Origin: Rhodococcus sp. W8901
GTDB lineage: Bacteria; Actinomycetota; Actinomycetes; Mycobacteriales; Mycobacteriaceae
NCBI RefSeq assembly: GCF_013348805.1
Contig: NZ_CP054690.1
Span: forward strand, 5,456,001 to 5,520,000
Length of the DNA stretch: 64,000 nucleotides
Direction of reading: 5' to 3'
Shown: positions 1 through 7,553 of the stretch, piece after piece
How positions within the stretch are numbered: the stretch's first letter is position 1
Layout of the letters: each line of letters starts with the position of its first letter
Made by a program: the position numbers and the translations under genes
Notes under the pieces: model-generated
What the model was told of the DNA's origin: nothing
What the model saw: the letters and a program-made list of their open reading frames with translations, nothing else
Databases searched by the model: none

Positions 1-922
1 GTTCCGCCAACGACGTCGGCCCGCCCAGGCTCGCGACGAGGTCGTGGACGCCGGCGGCGGCGTCCGGCACCCGCATCACCTGGGCGATCCGGCGCATCAC
101 GTCCTGCGCGGCGGGCGCGTTGTACGCCATCGCATACGGAAGGATCACCGTGTGCATCTGCGAGTGCGGCAGATCGAAACCGCCGCCGAGTGCATGACAG
201 AGCTTGTGATGCACCCCCATTCCGACCGCGGCCAGGCAGCTACCCGACAGCCAGGCCGCCTGCAACAGCTCACCGCGGCCATCGAGGTCCGACGGATCTG
301 CCATCACCTTCGGCAGGCCCTGCGTGATCCCGCGAATCGCCTCGAGGGCGAGCTGATCGGTCACCGGATTGGCCTCCGGCGCGTACAGTGCCTCTACCGC
401 GTGCGCCATCGCGTTGATCGCGCTGGTCAACGTGATCGCTGGGGGCAGACCGACGGTGAGATCCACGTCGTAGACCACCGTCTCCGGCAGGATGTCCGCC
501 GACGACCGGGTCGTCTTCACGCCGTTCTCGGTCTCGCCGAGCACCGGTGTGACCTCGGACCCGGCATAGGTGGTGGGGATGATCACCTGGTCGTAGCCGG
601 CCCGCACCGCGAGTGCCTTCGACAGACCCGTCGTGGATCCGCCGCCCACCGACACGACGCAGTCGACGTCGTGGGCGCGGGCCGAGGCCAGCGCCTCCTC
701 GGTGACCTGTGTGGGGGTGTGCATCGCGGCCCCGTCGAAACGGGCGACGAGCAGATCGCCGAGTGCCCGAGCGACTTCGGTGGCCGGCTCGGCCACATCA
801 TGGCCGGTGAGCAGCAGCACTCGGCTGCGCCCCAGCCGCAGAACCTCGTCAGCGACGGTTCGGCTCGTACCGCTTCCGAACACCACTCGCGACGGCTGTG
901 CGTTGTAGGTGAAGGTTTTCAT
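1..922 (-). CDS. Maleylacetate reductase (partial, 3' end outside window)
   Basis: Iron-containing-alcohol-dehydrogenase superfamily protein, best read as maleylacetate reductase, which reduces maleylacetate to 3-oxoadipate in (chloro)catechol, hydroxyquinol or resorcinol degradation. The visible 307 residues start MKTFTYNAQPSRVVFGSG. They carry the dinucleotide-binding stretch VSVGGGSTTGLSKAL (about residues 95-110), AMAHAVEALYAP, and the family's GVHHKLCHALGG segment. The family is about 350 residues, so roughly the last 45 lie beyond the window edge. ATG at 922 is the first good start. The AraC gene upstream is on the same strand, with direct repeats between the two. The ring-cleavage partner genes are not visible and probably lie to the left. 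Confidence 0.88.
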   Translation of the reverse strand, partial: MKTFTYNAQPSRVVFGSGTSRTVADEVLRLGRSRVLLLTGHDVAEPATEVARALGDLLVARFDGAAMHTPTQVTEEALASARAHDVDCVVSVGGGSTTGLSKALAVRAGYDQVIIPTTYAGSEVTPVLGETENGVKTTRSSADILPETVVYDVDLTVGLPPAITLTSAINAMAHAVEALYAPEANPVTDQLALEAIRGITQGLPKVMADPSDLDGRGELLQAAWLSGSCLAAVGMGVHHKLCHALGGGFDLPHSQMHTVILPYAMAYNAPAAQDVMRRIAQVMRVPDAAAGVHDLVASLGGPTSLAE

Positions 923-944
923 ATTCGCCGCTCTCACATTCCAC

Positions 945-967
945 GTCACACGTTGCGTAAGTCACAC
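945..967 (-). promoter_or_regulatory. Direct repeat GTGTGAC x2, candidate AraC-type operator
   Basis: On the reverse strand GTGTGAC occurs at 967-961 and again at 951-945, 16 bases apart, and a weaker TGTGA lies at 938-934. The array ends 23 bases upstream of the maleylacetate reductase ATG. AraC-family activators typically bind direct repeats spaced about one and a half helical turns next to the -35 region, and an AraC gene lies immediately upstream. The repeats are seen; the assignment is inferred. Confidence 0.4.
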
Positions 968-1065
968 ACCGATGTCGATGATGGACGCCCGGCGGCCGAG
1001 TCGTCCTGCACGATCCGCGCATCGGCAGGCACGAAACGTGCATGCCGAACCCGAGAAAGGCCGGC

Positions 1066-1947
1066 TCAGCCCGCGCGGCGAACCTGCGCGGGCGTGGTGC
1101 CCAACTGAGCCCGCATCGTGCGGGTCAGGTGTTCCTGGTGCGAGAACCCGCAGTCGACCGCGATCTGGGCGATCGGGTGGTCCCCCGTCCGCAGCTCCCG
1201 TGCTGCCTGCTCCACCCGCAGCCGCACCAGGTACCGGTGGGGTGTCATCCCCGTCGCAGCCTTGAACTGCCGGGTGAGCTGGCTGGTGCTCAGCGCAACG
1301 GCACCGGCCAGCTCGGACAACGGAATAGGCTCCGCCAGGCGATGTTTCATCAAATCGATGACAGCAGAGACACTGCTACGGGTCGATCTGCCGCCTGCCG
1401 CCGGTCCATCCGCCGCGGCCCGGCATCGTCCGGCGCCGTACCGGTGCACCAGGTGCACGGCGAGCATCGTCACCAGATGGTCGGCGTACGTCCGTGCGGA
1501 CGGGTGCCAGTCACGCAGTGTGGCGTCCATCGACCGCACCAGTTGCTCGAGCATCGGATCGTGGACGCCGATATGCGGTTCCAACTCGACCGGTCGCCCG
1601 TCCGCGGCCTCCTCGAGCAACGCGGCATCCAGGTTCGCGTGAATGGTGTCGAGGTCCGCACCGAGTTCGACGGTCAACTCCTGGCCGGCCGGATGGACGA
1701 AGAAGCCCCCGGCCGGCACCGTCGTCCGCTGGGCGGCACCACCACGCCCGCGGACGACGTCGACGGGTCCACCGAGATGCAGGATCAGCAGGTGCGAACG
1801 CGCCCCGTCGAATGCACCCCGGTAGGGCCGTTCCGCCTGGGTGGAGACATACGCACCGGACCATCCACGACCCGCGCTGGTCCGGCGTGGATGCACCCAT
1901 GGCTGCCGGAGGATTCCTACGGTGTCGTCGAGTCCCAGCTCGACCAT
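1066..1947 (-). CDS. AraC-family transcriptional regulator
   Basis: 293-residue regulator with a non-conserved N-terminal sensing half and a C-terminal AraC double helix-turn-helix (about residues 190-290). Typical signatures are LSELAGAVALSTSQLTRQFK, GMTPHRYLVRLRVEQAARE and IAQIAVDCGFSHQEHLTR. I chose the ATG at 1947 over the upstream in-frame start at 1986 because AAGGAG sits five bases before it. It lies 143 bases upstream of, and in the same direction as, maleylacetate reductase, so it probably activates that catabolic gene. The effector is unknown. Confidence 0.88.
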   Translation of the reverse strand: MVELGLDDTVGILRQPWVHPRRTSAGRGWSGAYVSTQAERPYRGAFDGARSHLLILHLGGPVDVVRGRGGAAQRTTVPAGGFFVHPAGQELTVELGADLDTIHANLDAALLEEAADGRPVELEPHIGVHDPMLEQLVRSMDATLRDWHPSARTYADHLVTMLAVHLVHRYGAGRCRAAADGPAAGGRSTRSSVSAVIDLMKHRLAEPIPLSELAGAVALSTSQLTRQFKAATGMTPHRYLVRLRVEQAARELRTGDHPIAQIAVDCGFSHQEHLTRTMRAQLGTTPAQVRRAG

Positions 1948-2026
1948 GCCGGCTCCTTCCCGCCGCCACCGTCCGGGCACGCACACGACCGGGGCGATCT
2001 CACTGCGATCGCACCATGGTAGCGAG

Positions 2027-2498
2027 CTACCCGCGTGGCTTCCCGATCCCGAAATGCATCAGATCCTCGCCCACGACGAGGTTGCCGGTGAAGTCGGTCC
2101 GCGCCTTCTCGTCACCCAGACCGGTCGGTGGCTCGATGTCCGCAACATCGAAGATCTCCCGCAAATCCTGCTTGGCGTTGTCGCGCATCCGATCATTGAT
2201 GTCGGTGGCATACGCCTCGAGCAGCTTGCGGGTCGAGGCGGCGGTACCGGGCGTCGGGGATTCGGAGCACCAACACTTCCGGCTGCACGTCCCGGTCCCT
2301 GAAAATCAGGTGTAGCGCACCGTGATTCTCGGGGCCGAGCACCCTGATCGGCTTCTTCGGACCGTTGTACCCGTTGCGCCAGGACAGGATCAGGAGGTTC
2401 GGGTAGTCGACCGTAGCGTCGGAGTGATGGTGGCTGAGGAACCAGCGTTTCCTGGACCTGGTCGTGGCGAACCGCATCGGGTGAACGAGCATCGACAC
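2027..2498 (-). pseudogene. MBL-fold metallo-hydrolase remnant (truncated and frameshifted)
   Basis: Two reverse-strand frames together read as the middle of a metallo-beta-lactamase-fold hydrolase. The first (from 2498) has FLSHHHSDATVDYPNLLILS, clearly the metal-binding HxHxDH region, but the expected second His after Asp is Ala. Around position 2250 the frame shifts, and the neighbouring frame continues with RKLLEAYATDINDRMRDNAK and ends GIGKPRG at a TAG (2027-2029). The N-terminal ~70 residues and the downstream metal ligands are missing. Truncation, frameshift and loss of a ligand all indicate a dead gene. It sits directly behind pepN. Confidence 0.7.
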
Positions 2499-2501
2499 CC
2501 G

Positions 2502-4997
2502 TCAACACCACGTCGCCCGGATCCGGAGATCCCGGGCGAGGTGGTCGCGCTGTTCGGTGACCAGTCGGCACAGTGCGCCCGGTGCATCAACGTTCGCGGC
2601 GAGCCACGAATCCACCGAATCGACCGAATCGGACGCCGGGAAGAGCCCGAGGACGATCCGGCGGGCGATCTCGATGCTGCGCTGCGCCCACACCCCGCGG
2701 ATCGCCGCGAAGTAGGCGTCGTCGTAGCCGGCGATCAGGTCGCGGCGCTCGCCCGCCCGGAATCCGGCGATGACGGCGTCGAGGTGGTCGTTGCTCAGCG
2801 CCGTGTCCTCGAGCGCCGACGCCCAGGCCCGCGCCTTGACCTCCGGGTCCGGGCGGGCGGCGAGCGCACGCAGTTGGGCGGTCCGCCCGGACGCGGTGTC
2901 GTCGCGCGCCAGTTCGACGTCCAGCGTCTCCGGGTCGGCGTGCCCGGTCGCGGACAGCGCCGTCCACAGCGCCCAGCGCAGGTCCGGATCCAACCGGAGC
3001 CCGTCCGGGCCCGGCCGGCCGCCGTCGAGGATCGCACGGATGTCGGCCGCGTGGCGGTCGTCGACAACTGCTGCGGCCGCAGCCGCACGGGCCCATGCCA
3101 GCTGTCCACCCGAGCCTGATTCGGCTTCCTGCATTGCCGTCCAGCAGGTTTCGAGCCACTCGCGCCGCCAGCGGTCCCGCGCCTCGGTGGGCAGGTAGTG
3201 GCCGATCGCGAACGACGCGTTCGCCAGGACCGCGGTCAGCAGCGCCATGTTCGGCTCGGACGGCGCGAACGCGCGTGCCATCGTCAGGTACCGCTCGGGG
3301 GCGAGTTCGCCGTCGCGGGTGGCGTTCCACAGCGCCGACCAGATGAGGCCCCTGGCCAGCGGGTCGACGACCCGGTCCAGCGAGCGCTCGACCGTCGCGA
3401 GCGAGCCGGCATCGAGACGCACCTTCGCGTACGTGAGGTCGCCGTCGTTGAGCAGCCGGAGCGTCGCGGGGGACAGGTCGACCGGTGTCCGCTCGGCGAC
3501 CACGTCCAGCTCCACGCGATCACGTCGAACCAGGTCACCGGCGTCGTCGAAGTCGTAGAGCCCGACGGCCAGGCGGTGCGGCCTCGGATCGCTCTGCACG
3601 ATCTCGTACCCGCGCACGTCGTCGCCGCCCTCGAGGGTGAGGGTGGAGACGCCGGTGGTCTGCAGCCACGCCTGCGCCCACGCGCCCAGGTCACGGCCCG
3701 AGGACGCCGACAACTCCGCCAGGAGGTCGGCCAGCGTGGTGTTGCCGAAGGCATGCTCGCGGAAGTACCGCCGGGAACCCTCGAAGAACGCGTCGCGCCC
3801 GACATAGGCGACCAACTGCTTGAGGACGCTCGCGCCCTTGGCGTACGTGATGCCGTCGAAGTTCAGTTTCGCCGCCTCCAGGTCGACGATGTCGGCGACG
3901 ATCGGGTGCGTCGTCGGCAGCTGGTCCTGCGAGTACGCCCACGCCTTCCTCCGGTTCGCGAACGCGACCCACGCGTCGGTCCACTCGGTGGCCTCCACGC
4001 TCGCGAGGGCGCCCATGAAGTCGGCGAACGACTCCTTGAGCCACAGGTCGTCCCACCACACCATCGTCACCAGATCGCCGAACCACATGTGGGCCATCTC
4101 GTGCAGGATCGTGTTGGCCCGGCCCTCGTACTGCGCGGCCGTTGCGGCGCCGCGGAAGACGTAGGCCTCCGTGAACGTGACGCAGCCGGGATTCTCCATC
4201 GCGCCCAGGTTGTATTCGGGCACGAACACCTGGTCGTACTTGCCCCACGGATACGGATAGTCGAAGTGTTCGGCGAAGAAGTCCAGCCCCTGCTTCGTCA
4301 CCTCGACGATCGCGTCGGCGTCGAGGTACTGCGCCAGCGACGCCCGGCACAGCACCCCGATCGGGACGGTGAGATCGTCTCGGCTCCAGATGGATTCGAC
4401 ACGATGATACGGACCCGCGACGATCGCGGTGATGTACGTGGAGATGGGCAGTGTGGGGGAGAACTCGACGACCTGACGGGTGTCGTCGACGTGGTGGAGT
4501 GCCGCCGGGCGGTTGGACACCACCTCCCAACCCGCGGGGGCGGTGACGACAAACGTGAACGGCGCCTTCATGTCCGGCTGCTCGAAGCACGCGAACACGC
4601 GTCGCGCGTCCGACGGCTCGTACTGTGTGTACAGGTAGGTCCGGCCGTCGACGGGGTCGTGGAATCGGTGCAGCCCCTCCCCGGACCGGCTGTACGCGCC
4701 GACCGCGGCGATCACCACGGTGTTCGATGCACGCAATCCACGCAGAGCGATACGGGCACCGTCGAACTCGATGTCCACGGCTTCGCCGTTGACGGTCACC
4801 GATCGAACCTCGGGACCGAGGAAGTCGATCCACGTCTCGGACGTGCCGGAGTCGAACTCGACGGTCGTCGACGTCGCGAAGCCCGGCTCGGAATTGTCAG
4901 GCGCACCGGATATGTCGAGTTCGACGCGGTAGGAAAGGACGGTCACGGCTGCCGAACGCGCGGCGGTCTCGGCACGGGTCAGGTTCGCAGTACTCAC
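2502..4997 (-). CDS. pepN: Aminopeptidase N (M1 zinc metallopeptidase)
   Basis: 831-residue cytosolic M1 aminopeptidase that removes N-terminal residues from peptides during protein turnover. The N-terminal beta domain is followed by the exopeptidase motif GAMEN (about residues 264-268) and the zinc site HEMAH (about 299-303), with the third ligand Glu in WLKESFADFMG. The long helical C-terminal ERAP1-like domain is intact, and the length matches actinobacterial PepN (about 830-860). I use the GTG at 4997 (VSTANLTRAE) because the conserved protein begins there; the in-frame upstream start at 5051 adds 18 residues unlike the family. It is divergent from the SRPBCC gene at 5068. Confidence 0.95.
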   Translation of the reverse strand: MSTANLTRAETAARSAAVTVLSYRVELDISGAPDNSEPGFATSTTVEFDSGTSETWIDFLGPEVRSVTVNGEAVDIEFDGARIALRGLRASNTVVIAAVGAYSRSGEGLHRFHDPVDGRTYLYTQYEPSDARRVFACFEQPDMKAPFTFVVTAPAGWEVVSNRPAALHHVDDTRQVVEFSPTLPISTYITAIVAGPYHRVESIWSRDDLTVPIGVLCRASLAQYLDADAIVEVTKQGLDFFAEHFDYPYPWGKYDQVFVPEYNLGAMENPGCVTFTEAYVFRGAATAAQYEGRANTILHEMAHMWFGDLVTMVWWDDLWLKESFADFMGALASVEATEWTDAWVAFANRRKAWAYSQDQLPTTHPIVADIVDLEAAKLNFDGITYAKGASVLKQLVAYVGRDAFFEGSRRYFREHAFGNTTLADLLAELSASSGRDLGAWAQAWLQTTGVSTLTLEGGDDVRGYEIVQSDPRPHRLAVGLYDFDDAGDLVRRDRVELDVVAERTPVDLSPATLRLLNDGDLTYAKVRLDAGSLATVERSLDRVVDPLARGLIWSALWNATRDGELAPERYLTMARAFAPSEPNMALLTAVLANASFAIGHYLPTEARDRWRREWLETCWTAMQEAESGSGGQLAWARAAAAAAVVDDRHAADIRAILDGGRPGPDGLRLDPDLRWALWTALSATGHADPETLDVELARDDTASGRTAQLRALAARPDPEVKARAWASALEDTALSNDHLDAVIAGFRAGERRDLIAGYDDAYFAAIRGVWAQRSIEIARRIVLGLFPASDSVDSVDSWLAANVDAPGALCRLVTEQRDHLARDLRIRATWC

Positions 4998-5067
4998 GCC
5001 CCGATCCTGCCAGCCGCGAGTAGAGTTCGACTCATCTCCGGGTAACCACACCGAACGGGGTTACGAC

Positions 5068-5508
5068 ATGTCGAGACGTTTCGAAGGAACGACCGTGGTC
5101 GACCGTCCCATCGACGAGGTGTTCCAGTTCCTCGCCGTCGGCGTCAACGATCCGAAGTTCAGCCCTCGGGTGCAGAAGATCGAGCAGCCGACCGACGGCC
5201 CGCCGGGCGTCGGCACCGTCTTCGTCAGCACGGTCAAGGACGCCGGGATGACCAGTCAGCGCGAGTTCGAACTCACCGAGTTCGAGCCGCCGCGACGACT
5301 GCGCTGGGCGGAGCGGTCCAAGAACTCCGTCACCGCGGTGGAGGGTGGATACGACCTCGAACCCAACGGAGGCGGGACGAAGCTGACGGTCTTCAACGTG
5401 CTGGAGGGGCACGGGATCGGCAAGCTCATCGCGCCCCTCGCGCTGCGGGCGGCACGAAAGGACGCTCCCGACTTCGCCTTACGGATCAAGTCCGCGATCG
5501 AGGGCTGA
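5068..5508 (+). CDS. SRPBCC-fold protein (polyketide cyclase/dehydrase-like)
   Basis: 146 residues with the features of a START/Bet v1-like (SRPBCC) small-ligand-binding fold: an N-terminal strand RRFEGTTVVDRPIDEVFQFL, a central EFEPPRRLRWAE turn, and a C-terminal helix from about residue 110. No catalytic residue can be assigned. Homologues in actinobacteria are mostly uncharacterised lipid- or hydrophobe-binding proteins. It stands alone, divergent from pepN and 98 bases before the enoyl-CoA hydratase-like gene. Confidence 0.8.
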   Translation: MSRRFEGTTVVDRPIDEVFQFLAVGVNDPKFSPRVQKIEQPTDGPPGVGTVFVSTVKDAGMTSQREFELTEFEPPRRLRWAERSKNSVTAVEGGYDLEPNGGGTKLTVFNVLEGHGIGKLIAPLALRAARKDAPDFALRIKSAIEG

Positions 5509-5606
5509 TTCATCGATTCGCGCCGGAGCCTCGCCGCGTGGCCGGGCTCGATGCGGCCTTTCCGGGTAGCATCGGGCATTGCGACCCGATATGACGGAGA
5601 GGCACG

Positions 5607-6386
5607 ATGAACGACGTCGTCAGAATCGAGATAGACCCGGAAACCGGCATCGGCACCATTGTGCTGGATCAGCCGGACCAACGGAATCCACTGTCCACCA
5701 ACATGATGCGACAGGTCACCGCAGCACTGCGGGAGATGGCCGACGACGATACCGTCCGGGCGGTCGTGTTGAGTGCGGTCGGCCCGGCGTTTTCCGCCGG
5801 ACACGACCTGTCCGAGATGATCGACCGTACCCTCGAGGACGAGCGGGAGGTCTTCGAGGTGTGCACGGCGATGATGGACACCCTGCAGGCGATTCCGCAG
5901 CCGGTGATCGCCGCGGTGCAGGGACCGGCGATCGCTGCCGGCTGCCAACTGGCCGCGTCGTGCGATCTGGTGGTGGCGTCGTCGAACGCGGTGTTCGGAA
6001 CCCCGGGTGTGCGGATCGGGCTGTTCTGTTCCACCCCCATGGTTGCGCTCAGCCGATCGGTGGGCCGCAAGCGCGCGATGCAGATGCTGCTCACCGGCGA
6101 GACGATCGACGCCGACACCGCCGCCGACTGGGGCCTGGTGAACGTCGTGGTCGCACCCGACGAACTGCAGTCTCGGGTGCGGGACCTGGCCTCGAAGATC
6201 GCCGAATCCAGCCCGCTGACCCTCGCCATCGGCAAGCAGGCGTTCTACCGGCAGATCGACCTGCCGCAGGACGAGGCGTACGAACTGATGGCCGAGACGA
6301 TGGCCACCAACGCGGTCACCTGCGACGCACAGGAGGGTATGAGCGCGTTTCTCGAGAAGCGAAAGCCGTTGTGGAAGGGCAAATGA
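5607..6386 (+). CDS. Enoyl-CoA hydratase/isomerase family protein lacking catalytic glutamates
   Basis: 259-residue crotonase-fold protein. The oxyanion-hole regions are present (SAGHDLSEM around residue 70; AAGCQLAASCDLVVAS around 112). However, the two glutamates used by true hydratases are replaced: Gln in AGCQL, and Gly in FGTPGVRIGLF. This pattern resembles the ECHDC3-like group rather than fatty-acid hydratases. The start ATG follows GGAGAGG. The CoA substrate and reaction cannot be named, and simple 2-enoyl-CoA hydration is unlikely. It is monocistronic, followed by mIHF with its own leader. Confidence 0.85.
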   Translation: MNDVVRIEIDPETGIGTIVLDQPDQRNPLSTNMMRQVTAALREMADDDTVRAVVLSAVGPAFSAGHDLSEMIDRTLEDEREVFEVCTAMMDTLQAIPQPVIAAVQGPAIAAGCQLAASCDLVVASSNAVFGTPGVRIGLFCSTPMVALSRSVGRKRAMQMLLTGETIDADTAADWGLVNVVVAPDELQSRVRDLASKIAESSPLTLAIGKQAFYRQIDLPQDEAYELMAETMATNAVTCDAQEGMSAFLEKRKPLWKGK

Positions 6387-6494
6387 GACGAATAGCCACG
6401 GCTTTTCGACACGCGGGGCCCACTTGACGCGCGCTGCGGCGATTCCCGTTCTAGCCTGAACTTCATCCGGGTTCCGTGAGAGAGAGGCACATCA

Positions 6495-6806
6495 ATGGCA
6501 TTGCCCACCTTGACCCCCGAACAGCGCGCTGCAGCACTGGAGAAGGCTGCCGCGTCCCGCAAGGCGCGGTCCGAACTGAGAGAAGATCTCAAGTCGGGCA
6601 AGCTCACCCTGGTGGAAGTTCTCGACAAGGCGGATACCGACGAACTCGTCGGTAAGACGAAGGTGCTCTACCTGCTCGAATCCCTGCCCAAGGTGGGGAA
6701 GATCAAGGCCCGCGACATCGCCGAGTCCGTCGGCATCGCCGAGACTCGACGTGTCTCCGGCCTGGGCGCCCGTCAGCGCGCCGACCTGATCGCCAAGCTC
6801 AGCTGA
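6495..6806 (+). CDS. mihF: Integration host factor, actinobacterial type (mIHF)
   Basis: 103-residue basic DNA-binding protein of the mycobacterial/Streptomyces IHF family, which bends DNA and shapes the nucleoid. It is unrelated to E. coli IHF. Recognisable are the N-terminal helix LTPEQRAAALEKAAASRKAR, LKSGKLTLVEVL, and the helix-two-turn-helix LPKVGKIKARDIAESVGI ending LGARQRADLIAKL. The length matches the family. In most actinobacteria this gene sits next to gmk, but here its neighbours are an enoyl-CoA hydratase-like gene and a UBP protein, so it may be an additional copy. A perfect terminator hairpin follows. Confidence 0.93.
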   Translation: MALPTLTPEQRAAALEKAAASRKARSELREDLKSGKLTLVEVLDKADTDELVGKTKVLYLLESLPKVGKIKARDIAESVGIAETRRVSGLGARQRADLIAKLS

Positions 6807-6816
6807 CACAGTTCTC

Positions 6817-6852
6817 CGCGTCGGCCCGCACCCCACGGTGCGGGCCGACGCG
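6817..6852. terminator. Strong hairpin terminator after mihF
   Basis: Sixteen-base perfect inverted repeat (6817-6832 with 6837-6852) with a CCAC loop, beginning 10 bases after the mihF stop. There is no U-tract, which is common for actinobacterial terminators. It can serve both strands. Confidence 0.75.
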
Positions 6853-6880
6853 GCTGTAGCAGGACTGAGCACGGACGGAC

Positions 6881-6985
6881 TCAGCGCGCCAACAGCATTC
6901 GCGCAATGGCGAACTGTTCGTCCGCCAAGCGCCGTTCGCCGTGCTTGCACTGCGCCGCGACCAGCGCGTCGGGGATCTCGATCAC
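6881..6985 (-). CDS. Possible 34-residue leaderless small ORF
   Basis: A short reverse-strand frame starts with GTG at 6985 and encodes VIEIPDALVAAQ through MLLAR (34 residues). A TAGAAT hexamer ends seven bases before the GTG, the arrangement expected for a leaderless actinobacterial transcript, but I see no convincing -35. The mIHF terminator lies beyond its stop. I do not recognise the peptide, and chance cannot be excluded. Confidence 0.25.
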   Translation of the reverse strand: MIEIPDALVAAQCKHGERRLADEQFAIARMLLAR

Positions 6986-7032
6986 CCCGCCGATTCTACG
7001 AAGGTCGCGAGCCGGCCGGATTTCGTCCGATC

Positions 7033-7380
7033 TCAGTGCAGGCGGTCCGCCCAGTCCTCCGGTACCCGCTCGCGTGGTCCCGGAACCGTCTGTTCGCTCG
7101 GATGGCTCTGCGGCGGAGCCAGTTCCGGACCCTCGGCGAAGCCCTGCGTCCGGTAGTCCCAGAACCAGTCCTCACCGGGCTCGAAGCTCCGGATGATCGG
7201 GTGTCCGGACGCCGCCGCGTGCGCGCTCGCGTGCTGCGCGGGGGAGGAGTCGCAGCAGCCGACGTGCCCGCAGGCGGCGCAGCGGCGCAGGTGGAACCAC
7301 CACCCGCCGGCCGCGTCGCACTCGGCGCAGCCCGTTCCACTGGGCGTCGCGGCGGGATCGATCTCCGGTGTCTCGGTCAT
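7033..7380 (-). CDS. UBP-type zinc-finger protein
   Basis: 115 residues containing a zf-UBP domain, the fold that in eukaryotic deubiquitinases binds the free ubiquitin C-terminus. Zinc ligands are visible in CAECDAAGGWW, CAACGHVGCCDSSP, HASAHAAASGHP, then the family's RSFEPGEDWFWDY. I start at the ATG at 7380 (MTETPEIDP); upstream in-frame codons read as non-coding. Bacteria of this group have no ubiquitin, so the ligand is unknown. The gene is divergent (173-base gap) from a flavin monooxygenase. A second family member is at 51526-51858. Confidence 0.88.
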   Translation of the reverse strand: MTETPEIDPAATPSGTGCAECDAAGGWWFHLRRCAACGHVGCCDSSPAQHASAHAAASGHPIIRSFEPGEDWFWDYRTQGFAEGPELAPPQSHPSEQTVPGPRERVPEDWADRLH

Positions 7381-7553
7381 GTGTCGTGCCTCCTCGGCCG
7401 GGCGTCGGTGTGGTCGACGTGGACACCATTGTTCGCCGCGCCCGGCACCGCGTCGAGTGAATCGGACCGCGGATTTTGCTGGCACACCGCGCGACTGTCG
7501 GGCTACGGTGCATTACAGACGTGGTTTCACCAGTGCCAGCATCGGGAGGACCC

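Noticed and set aside
1987-2026. Operator between the AraC gene and the MBL remnant
   Set aside because: Short GATC/GCGATCGC palindromes occur there but are too common in GC-rich DNA to support a site.
3198-5045. 615-codon + strand frame opposite pepN
   Set aside because: Shadow; pepN has GAMEN and HEMAH on the reverse strand.
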